NCBI RefSeq assembly: GCF_001552135.1
Contig: NZ_BCQP01000037.1
Coordinates: forward strand, 62,001-126,000
Direction: 5' to 3'
Length of the DNA: 64,000 bases
Origin: Actinomadura chibensis NBRC 106107
GTDB lineage: Bacteria; Actinomycetota; Actinomycetes; Streptosporangiales; Streptosporangiaceae
The stretch's first letter is position 1, and every line of letters starts with the position of its first letter. Under the pieces are notes generated by a model that saw nothing but the letters and a program-made list of their open reading frames with translations, was not told where the DNA came from and did not search any database. The position numbers were made by a program, and so were the translations under genes. Shown in pieces: positions 7,721-15,840 of this stretch.

Positions 7721-7904
7721 AAGCCGTCCTCCATCGAGTGCGGGGATGGACAGGAGCAGCACCGAGCGCCGCCGCCGAACCGGGTTGACCGGCGATGGGT
7801 GCCGCCCGTTCCATGGCTCTGAGCCTGTCTTTCTCGCTGGATCTCTCGGAGGCACCGGCCAGGGAGCCAGAGAGGGGCCAGACTGAGGGAAGGGAGGGGC
7901 CAGC

Positions 7905-9143
7905 GTGGGCGACGCAAAGCGGAAGCGGTTCGGCGCGTACCTCGCACAGTTGCGCCGGGACGCGCGCAAGAGTCAGAGGCAGCTCGCGGAGACGTTGTGC
8001 CGGATATCCGGGACCGCCTCTGTGACTCGGCACGAGGTCAGCCGGTGGGAAAGGGGCGAGCGCGTTCCGGATGTCTGGCTAGCCGCTCTTGCGACGGCCC
8101 TGGGCGTTCCACTTGACGCTCTTGAACGCGGAGCCGCCCATGCGCGAGGCCAGGACATCAGCGCCGGGCCGCGCAGCCCGGCCGAGGCACTCGCCTACTT
8201 CCTGCCTGATCGCAACGTTGAGCTTGGCCCTCTGGCGAGCAGCCGAGGCCGCCGAGTTGGAGACTCCACAGCGGCCGCCCTTGCCGACCGAGCGCACAGG
8301 CTGCGACTTGCAGACGACGTGATGGCCGGTGGCGATCTACTCGTCCCGGCTCTCAGGGAGTTGGACGGAGCCGTCCGGCTCTACCGGGAGACGACTCATT
8401 CCGAAAAGACTGGCCGCTCCCTTCTCAGCAGCATCGGGGAGATAGCCCAGATCGCCGGATGGATCGCCAGCGACGCAGGCGAACACGACCAGGCCGCACG
8501 CGCCTACCAACTCGGAGTCTCGGCCGCGCGGGAGGCTGGAGACCTCGCTCTGGTGGGCAACCTTGCCGGAAGCCTCGCTTACCAGCTCTCCAACACCGGC
8601 CACGAAGACGACGGGCTGAGCCTCGCCCATGCGGCGCTAGAAGAGGCAGGCCCGGACGCACCGGCCAAAGCCAGGGCTCTCTACCTTGACCGAGTCGCAT
8701 GGGCACACACCAAGGCAGGCGAAGCCCAACCAGCGATGCGCGCTCTCACCGAGGCCCACGAAGCCATGGCCGACGAGGACTCGCAAGAGTCCCCGGACTG
8801 GGCTTACTGGGTCTCTCCCGAAGAACTCGACGTGATGGACGCCCGCGTCTACACCGAACTTCGGAAACCGTTACGCGCCGTCCCACTGCTGCAAGAGGTG
8901 CTCAGCCGGTACGACTCGACGCACACTCGTGAGCTGGCGCTGTACCTATCGTGGCTCGCCGTCGCCCTGGTGGACGCGAACGAGCCGGAAGAGGCCGCCA
9001 AGACGGCGCGGCGGATGCTCGACCTCTCATCCGACTTCGCGAGCGACCGGACAGCCCAGCGAGGGCGCATCGTCCTCACGAAGCTAGAGCCATACCGAGA
9101 CATCCCCGAGGTACGCGAGGTGCTCGACACGTACGCGGCATGA
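7905..9143 (+). CDS. XRE-family regulator with TPR-like C-terminus
   Basis: A 412-residue protein from GTG 7905, preceded by GGGAGGGG. Residues 8-70 form an XRE helix-turn-helix (YLAQLRRDARKSQRQLAETL to SRWERGERVP), here with a slightly longer turn than usual. The remaining 300 residues are alpha-helical repeats of TPR type (for example AARAYQLGVSAAREAGDLAL and LYLDRVAWAHTKAGEAQPAM). Such proteins sense a peptide or metabolite through the TPR part. The divergent 98-aa gene across 184 bp is the likely target. It is the last gene before attR. Confidence 0.85.
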   Translation: MGDAKRKRFGAYLAQLRRDARKSQRQLAETLCRISGTASVTRHEVSRWERGERVPDVWLAALATALGVPLDALERGAAHARGQDISAGPRSPAEALAYFLPDRNVELGPLASSRGRRVGDSTAAALADRAHRLRLADDVMAGGDLLVPALRELDGAVRLYRETTHSEKTGRSLLSSIGEIAQIAGWIASDAGEHDQAARAYQLGVSAAREAGDLALVGNLAGSLAYQLSNTGHEDDGLSLAHAALEEAGPDAPAKARALYLDRVAWAHTKAGEAQPAMRALTEAHEAMADEDSQESPDWAYWVSPEELDVMDARVYTELRKPLRAVPLLQEVLSRYDSTHTRELALYLSWLAVALVDANEPEEAAKTARRMLDLSSDFASDRTAQRGRIVLTKLEPYRDIPEVREVLDTYAA

Positions 9144-9174
9144 CGGCTCTACCAGGCCGTTCGTGCTTCTGCTG

Positions 9175-9194
9175 TACAGCACAGAAGTACAGCA
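9175..9194 (+). promoter_or_regulatory. Putative integrase/excisionase arm sites, right end
   Basis: TACAGCA starts at 9175 and again at 9188, the second as TACAGCAAC: the same pair, spacing and orientation as at 1310-1329. It lies 86 bp inside attR. Confidence 0.6.
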
Positions 9195-9279
9195 ACGCAC
9201 CCTCACAACCGCCGACATGATCAGTCGTCGCCTCATGCCCCACCAGCATCGACAGCCCTCTGACCTGGGCAAGCCGATA

Positions 9280-9323
9280 GTTCGGGACGAAGAGGTCGTG
9301 GGTTCAAATCCCGCCACCCCGAC
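9280..9323 (+). repeat. attR: 44-bp copy of the tRNA-Pro 3' part
   Basis: Exact copy of 1217-1260. Upstream bases do not continue the tRNA, so this is not a second tRNA gene but the displaced 3' end marking the right boundary of the element. Confidence 0.95.
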
Positions 9324-9344
9324 AGCCAAGTACCAGGTGAGACA

Positions 9345-9377
9345 GGGTCTCGGAGATCACTCCGAGGCCCTTCTTCA
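9345..9377 (+). terminator. Hairpin terminator, probably the original tRNA-Pro terminator
   Basis: GGGTCTCGGAG pairs over 11 positions (one G-T) with CTCCGAGGCCC around ATCA and is followed by TTCTTCATTCTT. It sits directly beyond attR, where the terminator of the uninterrupted tRNA gene would be. Confidence 0.65.
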
Positions 9378-10034
9378 TTCTTGAAGACTTGAGGAGCCGA
9401 CCGGGGTCCACCGTCACTGGACTCACGCTGTCCTGGCGGCCCCGAGTACGGCTTCGATCACCTCGGCGCTCATCGTGACAATCGACCTCAGTCGCCAGGA
9501 TGGGCCCACGGGCCGCTCGTCGTGACGTGGTAATTCCTCCGCTACCTCCGGCAGGGGCCTCGGTTGCACCGCAGCTCGTCACTCAGCGGGGACTCGGCTC
9601 GCTCCTACAACACCGACGAATAGCACACCTGACTGCATACCGGCCACATAATGTCAGAACGGGTCGAACTCGACCACTAGCCCCAGCCATCCGGCCACAC
9701 CTGAATCACCCTAAAAGGTCAGCCACATTCCCAAGGAATCCCCCCACCTGTGACCAAGCATGGATTCTCTGTATGAAATACAGCGATGCCTCGCAGCAGG
9801 CCGACCGAGTTCGGTCACACAAAACGCCCGTATCCCACTAAGCCCCGCTTCTCCGCAGTACACTCCTCTCAAGCAACGACACCCCAGAGCTCACGCGCAC
9901 GAGACATGGCGGTTGCGCGTCCCTGCCGGCACGGAAGCGGAGGAACAGCGATATGCGTGCCGCCCTAGCTGCTTACTTCCACAGTACTTAGCGAACGACT
10001 CCTCTCACCTGGGGCTCGCGGGGTGTCGTGACCC
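9378..10034. other. Intergenic stretch without a recognisable gene
   Basis: About 650 bp between the element and the Dnd island. Only short, compositionally poor frames are seen on either strand. It is lower in GC than the chromosome and contains no second att-like repeat that I can find; it may be degraded mobile DNA. Confidence 0.5.
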
Positions 10035-10070
10035 GGCCTGGCTCGCCAAGTCGGGCCAGGCCTTCTATTC
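10035..10070 (+). terminator. Hairpin with T-rich tail ahead of the Dnd effector operon
   Basis: GGCCTGGCTC (10035-10044) pairs with GGGCCAGGCC (10053-10062), followed by TTCTATTC. It lies only 41 bp before the first gene, so it is either a terminator insulating the operon or an attenuating or operator structure in its leader. Confidence 0.45.
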
Positions 10071-10103
10071 AGTGAGCCTTCATGCGGAGCGGGGGAGAGT
10101 TCT

Positions 10104-10850
10104 TTGACCGAAGCGACCGCTGGTCCGATACACGCCTGTGAGATACCAGATGTGTTCTGCTTCGACAACCGGTACTGGGTACACGTCCTGTATCCGAACG
10201 AGCCATCTAACGCGGATACAGCTGGGATTCCGATGACCGCGGCAGCCCTCAGCCTGCTGGGTGGACAGACCGGTAAGGACGTGGTCGCCGTCACCGAAGT
10301 AGGCGGCGACGAACACGAGCTGATCCTGGTCACCTCCCAAGAGCCCTACATCTGTGGGCTCCGCGAGGCGTTGAGGTATCGAACCACTGAACCCCGTACC
10401 GGAGATCACGTTTGGCTGAGCCGTCCATGGGACGACGACCACGAACGCCCTGCCCTAAGCATTCGGGTGGTGCGTGGACACGCTGCATCATTGAGCCAAG
10501 CGATCATCTACTCCACTGGCGCGCACTTCCTCCAGACCCCGGAAAGTGATCAAGAGCTACTCTCTGCCATCAAAAATTTGCTTCTCCTGTCCGACAAGAC
10601 AACTTGGGCGGGCGTACTGCGCCATCTAGCCCATCGAGGCGACGACCCTCTCGCCGAACTGGTGAGTCGCTACATCGACGGCGGTTGCCAGTTCTCGCAC
10701 GCACCCGTCGTCATCCCAGATGTCGAACAAGAAACCCCGAACACGTCGACAATCCGACAACCCCGCCTTCCGGTGATGCAAGACGAATCAAACAACAAGC
10801 TCCGATCCTTCCTCCGCCTGATCCAAGGAGACGGAAAAGGGGACGAGTGA
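10104..10850 (+). CDS. Unknown protein, first gene of the Dnd-linked effector operon
   Basis: A 248-residue protein from TTG 10104, preceded by GGGGGAGAG; one base separates its stop from the next ATG. I do not recognise the family. The first 110 residues look like a mixed alpha/beta domain rich in Trp and aromatic residues (CFDNRYWVHVLYPNEP, HVWLSRPWDDDHE); a helical segment follows at about 130-195, and the last 50 residues are polar and probably flexible. No nuclease, ATPase or transmembrane motif is visible. Coupling to the helicase gene suggests a partner or specificity subunit of the PLD-helicase, which is inference only. Confidence 0.75.
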   Translation: MTEATAGPIHACEIPDVFCFDNRYWVHVLYPNEPSNADTAGIPMTAAALSLLGGQTGKDVVAVTEVGGDEHELILVTSQEPYICGLREALRYRTTEPRTGDHVWLSRPWDDDHERPALSIRVVRGHAASLSQAIIYSTGAHFLQTPESDQELLSAIKNLLLLSDKTTWAGVLRHLAHRGDDPLAELVSRYIDGGCQFSHAPVVIPDVEQETPNTSTIRQPRLPVMQDESNNKLRSFLRLIQGDGKGDE

Positions 10851-10851
10851 T

Positions 10852-12978
10852 ATGAGCCTCATCGAGGCTGACCTCAATGATTTCTATCGAAGCGACTGTT
10901 CTGATGTCGTCACGGAGTTCTATCTGCCCGCACTGTCCAAGGCGAATCGCTATGACCGAGCTGTTGGATACTTTACGGCTGGCTCTCTGACACTTACCGC
11001 GCGAGGCATTGATCAGCTCATCAAGAATGGCGGCAAGATTCGCATCATTGCGAGCCCAAATCTCTCACCTGAAGACATTCAGGAGATCAGTCTCGGCTAC
11101 GAAGTACGTGAAGCCGTCATCGCACGCGCCATAGCGCGAGAACTAGAGCCTGACAGAGTAGCCACCTTTGCCAGCGATGCGACCATCAAACGGCTAGGAT
11201 ACCTAGGAAGCCTGATCGCCAGCAGCAGACTGGAAATCAAGATCGCCTTCCTAGATCATCGAAATAACGGCATCGGAATATATCATGAGAAGCTTGGCGT
11301 GATTGCCGACCAAAAGGGCAATGAAGTCGCCTTTAACGGCTCAATGAACGAAACCTCGGCAGCCTATTTGGATAACTTCGAGTCAATCGAGGTTTTCAAA
11401 TCTTGGGAACCTGCGGAAACGAGCCGCGTTCGCCGCATCAGCAAACACTTCTCAGATCTTTGGTCGGGGAAGAACGCCCGGATAACGATCCTTGATTTTC
11501 CTGAGGCAGCACAGAGAAATCTTCAAGATCTGGCACGTCGCACTACACGTCGATCCGAGTCGGATACAATCGACTCGCCAGTGAAGAGAAACAGGTCAGC
11601 AGCAGGATGGGCCACCATTCCTGAAGAAGTCAAACTGCGCGACTATCAAAAGGATGCCGTCAGGAAATGGCTTGCATCCGGAGCCTGCGGCATGCTTGAG
11701 ATGGCCACGGGAACCGGAAAGACCATCACTGCGCTAGCTGCGCTCGACCAGCTCGGACGACAGCTCCGGGCCCGTGACGGTTCACTGGTTACGGTCATCG
11801 TCGTCCCGTTGCTGGACCTCGTGGAGCAGTGGGCAGAGGAACTCATCCGGTTCGGTGTGGTACCGGTAAAGTGCCGAGACTCGGTGCAGAACTGGCTCGG
11901 GCCCGCACGCAATGCCATCGCAGGAATGAAACCTGGACGGTCAATCACCTTCGTCGTTACCAACAAGACATTCGTTTCACCCGCTTTCCAGCAACTGCTG
12001 TCTTCTGCCGGCGATTCGCTTCTGATCATTGCAGACGAAGCGCACCATCTGGGGGCGGAACACAATCTGATGGCGCTCCCCGAACACGCCCGTTGGCGGC
12101 TGGCGCTGTCGGCCACACCAGAACGATGGTTCGACCCGGTCGGCACGGAAGGCCTCCATGAGTACTTCGGCGAGACGCTAATCAAGCTTGGGATCAAGGA
12201 GGCGATCAAGCTCGGCGCGCTCACCCGTTACCGCTACCGACCGGTGCTCGTACCACTCAGCGACGAGGAGGCAGAGTTCTACACTTACCTCACGATGCGC
12301 ATCGGTGCATTGTTCGGTCAGGAGAAGAGGAGCAAGTTCGGCTCCTCACTCGAATCCGCAATCGGCCAGCTTTTGAGTAAGCGGGCCAAGGTCTTGGGAC
12401 ACGCGGCCGGGAAGATGGACGCGCTGCTTGGAGAGGTATCCAAACGACGCGACCAACAGTTCCAGTTGGTCTACTGTGCAGAAGGAGATCGTCCCAGGGG
12501 AGATGGCGGCGTGGGCGGGCCACGCCAAGTCGATCAGGCCCTATCACTTCTCGGTAACACGATGGGCATGCGAGTACACACGTACACATCGCAGGAATCC
12601 AAGGGCGAGCGGCGCACACTGCTCGACGCCTTCGGCTCCGGCGACCTCGAGGTTCTTGTATCGATGCGCTGCTTGGACGAAGGCGTTGACCTGCCCGATG
12701 CTCGGATCGCGTACATACTCGCCAGCAGTAGCAATCCCCGGCAGTTCATCCAACGCCGAGGACGTATCTTGCGGCCGGCCGTAGGCAAGTCGGAGGCCGA
12801 GGTCCTCGACTTCATCGCTGTTCCGCCGCAGGATCCGGAGCTTTTCGGAATCGAGCGCAATCTCTTCCGGCGAGAGATGGCCCGTGTGGTTGAGTTCTCC
12901 CAGTACGCCGAGAACTATGGGGAAGCGCTGAGCGAGCTGCGCGAACTGCGCGAGTATTACGAACTGATGGACGTCTGA
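10852..12978 (+). CDS. PLD-nuclease/SF2 helicase fusion, candidate Dnd restriction effector
   Basis: A 708-residue two-part protein. Residues 1-210 resemble a phospholipase D-type nuclease: YHEKLGVIADQKGNEVAFNGSMNET (about 145-169) supplies the H-x-K and following acid/Asn/Ser residues of one HKD half-site, so a dimer would be needed for a full site. Residues about 260-680 are a superfamily 2 helicase: Walker A ATGTGKT, DEAH-type ADEAHH, SATP, a late DEGVDLPDA segment and motif VI QFIQRRGRILRP. This layout matches the helicases annotated as restriction enzymes of phosphorothioation systems. The likely role is ATP-driven recognition and cleavage or blocking of DNA lacking sulfur. Confidence 0.88.
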   Translation: MSLIEADLNDFYRSDCSDVVTEFYLPALSKANRYDRAVGYFTAGSLTLTARGIDQLIKNGGKIRIIASPNLSPEDIQEISLGYEVREAVIARAIARELEPDRVATFASDATIKRLGYLGSLIASSRLEIKIAFLDHRNNGIGIYHEKLGVIADQKGNEVAFNGSMNETSAAYLDNFESIEVFKSWEPAETSRVRRISKHFSDLWSGKNARITILDFPEAAQRNLQDLARRTTRRSESDTIDSPVKRNRSAAGWATIPEEVKLRDYQKDAVRKWLASGACGMLEMATGTGKTITALAALDQLGRQLRARDGSLVTVIVVPLLDLVEQWAEELIRFGVVPVKCRDSVQNWLGPARNAIAGMKPGRSITFVVTNKTFVSPAFQQLLSSAGDSLLIIADEAHHLGAEHNLMALPEHARWRLALSATPERWFDPVGTEGLHEYFGETLIKLGIKEAIKLGALTRYRYRPVLVPLSDEEAEFYTYLTMRIGALFGQEKRSKFGSSLESAIGQLLSKRAKVLGHAAGKMDALLGEVSKRRDQQFQLVYCAEGDRPRGDGGVGGPRQVDQALSLLGNTMGMRVHTYTSQESKGERRTLLDAFGSGDLEVLVSMRCLDEGVDLPDARIAYILASSSNPRQFIQRRGRILRPAVGKSEAEVLDFIAVPPQDPELFGIERNLFRREMARVVEFSQYAENYGEALSELRELREYYELMDV

Positions 12979-12992
12979 GGAGACCGAAGGCG

Positions 12993-13178
12993 ATGGACAA
13001 AACCGATCAGCAGGAGATCCGTCAGATCGAGGAGATCATAAAGGAACTTCCATCCACCGTATGGGAGGTCATCGAGATGGCGATTAGTGTAGAGCAGGAG
13101 CAACTCCACATGGCCGAAGGGTCAGCAAAGTCCACGTTCCTCAACGTGATGCCCAAGCGCTTGGAAGGACTTTCCTGA
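12993..13178 (+). CDS. 61-residue acidic helical protein in the Dnd effector operon
   Basis: A small protein from ATG 12993 with GAGGAGACCGAAGG upstream; it ends 3 bases before the SMC-like gene. The sequence is almost entirely helical and acidic at the N-terminus (EIRQIEEIIKELPSTVWEVI) with a basic C-terminal end. There is no known domain that I can name. Its tight placement between the helicase and ATPase genes, with good ribosome-binding signals on both sides, argues that it is expressed as a subunit or adaptor. Confidence 0.7.
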   Translation: MDKTDQQEIRQIEEIIKELPSTVWEVIEMAISVEQEQLHMAEGSAKSTFLNVMPKRLEGLS

Positions 13179-13181
13179 CCA

Positions 13182-15248
13182 ATGAGACTCATCGCTCTAG
13201 AACTGGAGAATTTTCGCCCCTTCCAGGGGAATCAGAAAATCACCTTCGCTCAGGACCAAGACCAGAACGTTACTGTTCTCTATGGTACGAACGGCGGCGG
13301 AAAGACCACGCTGCTCAATGCCTTCACCTGGGCACTCTACGGTATTCTGGGGTCGGACCTGGAAAGTCCCGACCAGCTCATCAACTCAACGCTGTGGAAC
13401 AGTGCCCCAAATGGGACGCTACTCACCGCATCGGTGAGCGTTGAATTCGAGCATGCGGATCGTCGATACATCACCAAACGAGTCGTCAAGGCTACAAAGC
13501 GCAGCTCCACTCAACCGCGCCCCAAGCCAGAACTGCACCTTTGGCGACGAGAGACTGATGGAAGGCTAGAGTCCCTCCCAGACGCACGGGGACAGATCAG
13601 CAATATCCTGCCCGAGCGGCTCAGCCGATTCTTCTTCGTCAATGGCGAACGCATCGAAGGCTTGGTCAAGCGCGGCGGTGAAGACGAAGTCCAAGAGGCC
13701 GTGAAGACCATGCTCGGATTGGAGGCGATGGAACGCGCCGTCAACCATCTGCCCCGAGTCGCTGACAAGCTGCGGCGGAACGTCAAGGCCAAAGGTGCGG
13801 CCCAGGACAGGCTCCAGGATCTTCTCAAGGAACTGAGCGGAACGGATCAGGAACTCCAGAACCAGCAGCGGAGGGCGAACAACGCTCGCCGCGAGATCAA
13901 GCACCTGGACGAGGAGGTGAAGCGGCTCAATCTTCTGATGACCCAGCTCGCCGACGCCAAAGAGCTTCAGCATCAGCGGTATCGACTCAACGAGGACCTA
14001 CGGCGTACCACGCTGACGCGCGAGGCACGGGAGAAGGAGCGGGAAGAGACCGTTGCGAACAGCGGCTTTCTAAGTTTCCTTCCCACACTGCCCGACCGCA
14101 TCGTTGAAGTCTGCGACGCACTGCGCGAACGAGGCGACCTTCCTGCCCCCCTCAAGGCCACCTTCATCGACGACCTGCTGGAACGAGGGACGTGCATCTG
14201 CGGGACGCGGCTCATGGCCGGTAGTTCACATCGCGCTGCACTGGAGACGTGGCGGCCCCGCGGCGGCGTCGCAGAGGTAGAAGGTTCCTGGAACCAGCTC
14301 AAGGGAACCGTGGTGAGCATCGGTGAACAGCGTGAACAGATGCACAAGTCGCTGAAGGAACATGACGAGCAGATCGCTGATCTCGAAGAGCAAGAGCGCC
14401 GACTCAACAGCAGGATCAGCGAAATCTCCATCGAGCTGAAGCGAATGCCATCCGAGCAGGTCGTCCAGACCGAGGAGAAGCTGCAATCGGTCATAGACGC
14501 ACGGGACGAGAAGCACAAGGACGTCGGAGCCGCGGAAGCCGAGATCAAAGGGTTGGAGAAGAAGCGCGCTGATCTGACCGCCTCCATCGACAAACTGAGC
14601 GCCACGGACGCGGCCACCCGTCGAATCCAGACGCGCATCGGCGCTGTGGACCAGGCCGCGGTTGCCCTAAGCAAGATCTTGGACATCCTCTCCCATGGGG
14701 TCCGTCGCCGACTCGACAGCCGGATCCAGAACCTCTACAACCTGGTCTCTCTGAAGAGCTACCAGCCCGAGCTCACATCCGACTTCGAGCTGGAGCTGTG
14801 GGACACCTCGACCGCCGACAGGTTGCCCGCTCCCAAGTCGACCGGCGAGAACATGCTTCTCTCACTGGCTTTCGTCGGCTCCCTTATCGGCGAGGCCCGC
14901 GATTCCGAGACCCCTAACCGCAACTTCATCAAGGGAGTGAGCGGCGACTTCCCGGTGGTGATGGACGCCGTGTTCGGCAGTCTTGACGATGACTACCGGC
15001 GGGCCGTCGCCGACTTTCTCCCCCAGGTGGCTTCACAGGTCATCATCCTCACCAGCAAAGCCCAGGCGGGCGAGGTCATTGAATCGCAGCTACGCCCACG
15101 TGTCGGGAAGCAGTATGTGATCACAACCCACACCACCAAGTCTGATATCGACGCTACGCCCGAGCTCGTACTGAACGGACGCAGCTATCCCTACCAGGTA
15201 GTCGGCTCTGACCGCACCGGTGCGCAGATCACGGAGGTACGGGACTGA
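13182..15248 (+). CDS. SMC/Rad50-like ATPase, DndD-related, in the effector operon
   Basis: A 688-residue protein. The N-terminal ABC half has ELENFRPFQGNQKITF and Walker A GTNGGGKTTLLNAFTWALYG (residues about 35-54). A long coiled coil runs over about 185-510, with a CICGTRL turn near residue 345 that resembles a reduced zinc-hook. The C-terminal half carries the ABC signature STGENMLLSL and Walker B FPVVMDAVFGSLDDDYR. It is built like DndD (21149-23143) but is clearly a different protein, so the island has two SMC-type ATPases. It probably powers or gates the nuclease-helicase. The stop shares one base with the next start. Confidence 0.9.
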   Translation: MRLIALELENFRPFQGNQKITFAQDQDQNVTVLYGTNGGGKTTLLNAFTWALYGILGSDLESPDQLINSTLWNSAPNGTLLTASVSVEFEHADRRYITKRVVKATKRSSTQPRPKPELHLWRRETDGRLESLPDARGQISNILPERLSRFFFVNGERIEGLVKRGGEDEVQEAVKTMLGLEAMERAVNHLPRVADKLRRNVKAKGAAQDRLQDLLKELSGTDQELQNQQRRANNARREIKHLDEEVKRLNLLMTQLADAKELQHQRYRLNEDLRRTTLTREAREKEREETVANSGFLSFLPTLPDRIVEVCDALRERGDLPAPLKATFIDDLLERGTCICGTRLMAGSSHRAALETWRPRGGVAEVEGSWNQLKGTVVSIGEQREQMHKSLKEHDEQIADLEEQERRLNSRISEISIELKRMPSEQVVQTEEKLQSVIDARDEKHKDVGAAEAEIKGLEKKRADLTASIDKLSATDAATRRIQTRIGAVDQAAVALSKILDILSHGVRRRLDSRIQNLYNLVSLKSYQPELTSDFELELWDTSTADRLPAPKSTGENMLLSLAFVGSLIGEARDSETPNRNFIKGVSGDFPVVMDAVFGSLDDDYRRAVADFLPQVASQVIILTSKAQAGEVIESQLRPRVGKQYVITTHTTKSDIDATPELVLNGRSYPYQVVGSDRTGAQITEVRD

Positions 15249-15733
15249 TGGTCCTCAACGCCGACATTCGAGTGCGTCCTCCGCAGGAGCACCACGACTT
15301 GATCGAGCGGTTGCTGCAGAAGAACGACGGCCTTTTCCCGACTCGATGGCAAGTGCTACTGTTCGCGGCCGCGCTGGGATGGTCCAGGCAGCGACGTGAC
15401 CCGTTCGAGAAGCAAGCTGAACCGATCCGGTACGGGTTGTTCAACAGTTCGGCGACTGTGGCCGCGGTCATCGACTCCATCGGAGTGCTCGCTCACCCCA
15501 ACGACGCCACGATCATGGCCGACGACAGACTGCCCGAGCGGATACGGGTCTTCGAGGAATACGCGAACGGCGGCCTGTCGATCATTCAGGGTGAGCTCAA
15601 CGCACCGCACTCGCGCCCTATGGACGTGATCCTCGATCTTTGCAGGAGAGGCTCGACTCGCGCGGAACGACGCATCCAGGGACTTTTCGGCGCGAACATG
15701 AACTCCGAGTTCGACCCGCCGGAGTTCGACTGA
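15248..15733 (+). CDS. Probable Dnd system-associated protein (dnd_assoc_4-like)
   Basis: A 161-residue protein coupled to the SMC-like gene by a one-base overlap. It opens with a helical segment PPQEHHDLIERLLQKNDGLF followed by TRWQVLLFAAALGWSRQRRD, then short helices and an acidic tail. The pattern of a conserved 'F.t..e.l.faa.lG' helix and a later leucine-rich segment recalls the small protein that accompanies phosphorothioation genes (named Dnd-associated protein 4 in some annotations); this is from memory and not certain. The function is unknown. Like DndE it could be a DNA-binding or bridging subunit. Confidence 0.7.
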   Translation: MVLNADIRVRPPQEHHDLIERLLQKNDGLFPTRWQVLLFAAALGWSRQRRDPFEKQAEPIRYGLFNSSATVAAVIDSIGVLAHPNDATIMADDRLPERIRVFEEYANGGLSIIQGELNAPHSRPMDVILDLCRRGSTRAERRIQGLFGANMNSEFDPPEFD

Positions 15734-15840
15734 CCTAGCGACGCCACCAGCCCCGCCGATGTTCTGTCTGCCGGACAACGGTGCCCTAGACAAGGTAGAC
15801 GTGGACCTCGTCCACCAGCGGTACTACCTGGAGTACGCGG

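Larger units (their letters stand above)
1217..9323. mobile_element. pSAM2-like actinomycete integrative element (AICE/AIME) in tRNA-Pro
   Basis: The element is bounded by a perfect 44-bp direct repeat of the tRNA-Pro 3' part (1217-1260 and 9280-9323). It contains the int-xis-rep cassette in the usual overlapping order, read towards the left end, a divergent GntR regulator, an XRE/TPR regulator, small accessory genes and one cargo gene. A RepSA-type initiator with a tyrosine recombinase is the hallmark of AICEs, which excise, replicate by rolling circle and reintegrate. No FtsK/SpoIIIE-like TraB translocase or Spd-type spread cluster is recognisable, so it is either a degenerate AICE or a mobilisable element depending on a helper. 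It is about 8.1 kb, short for an AICE. Confidence 0.9.

Noticed and set aside
9280..9323. A second tRNA-Pro gene
   Set aside because: Only the 3' part is present; no acceptor 5' strand or D arm lies upstream. It is attR.
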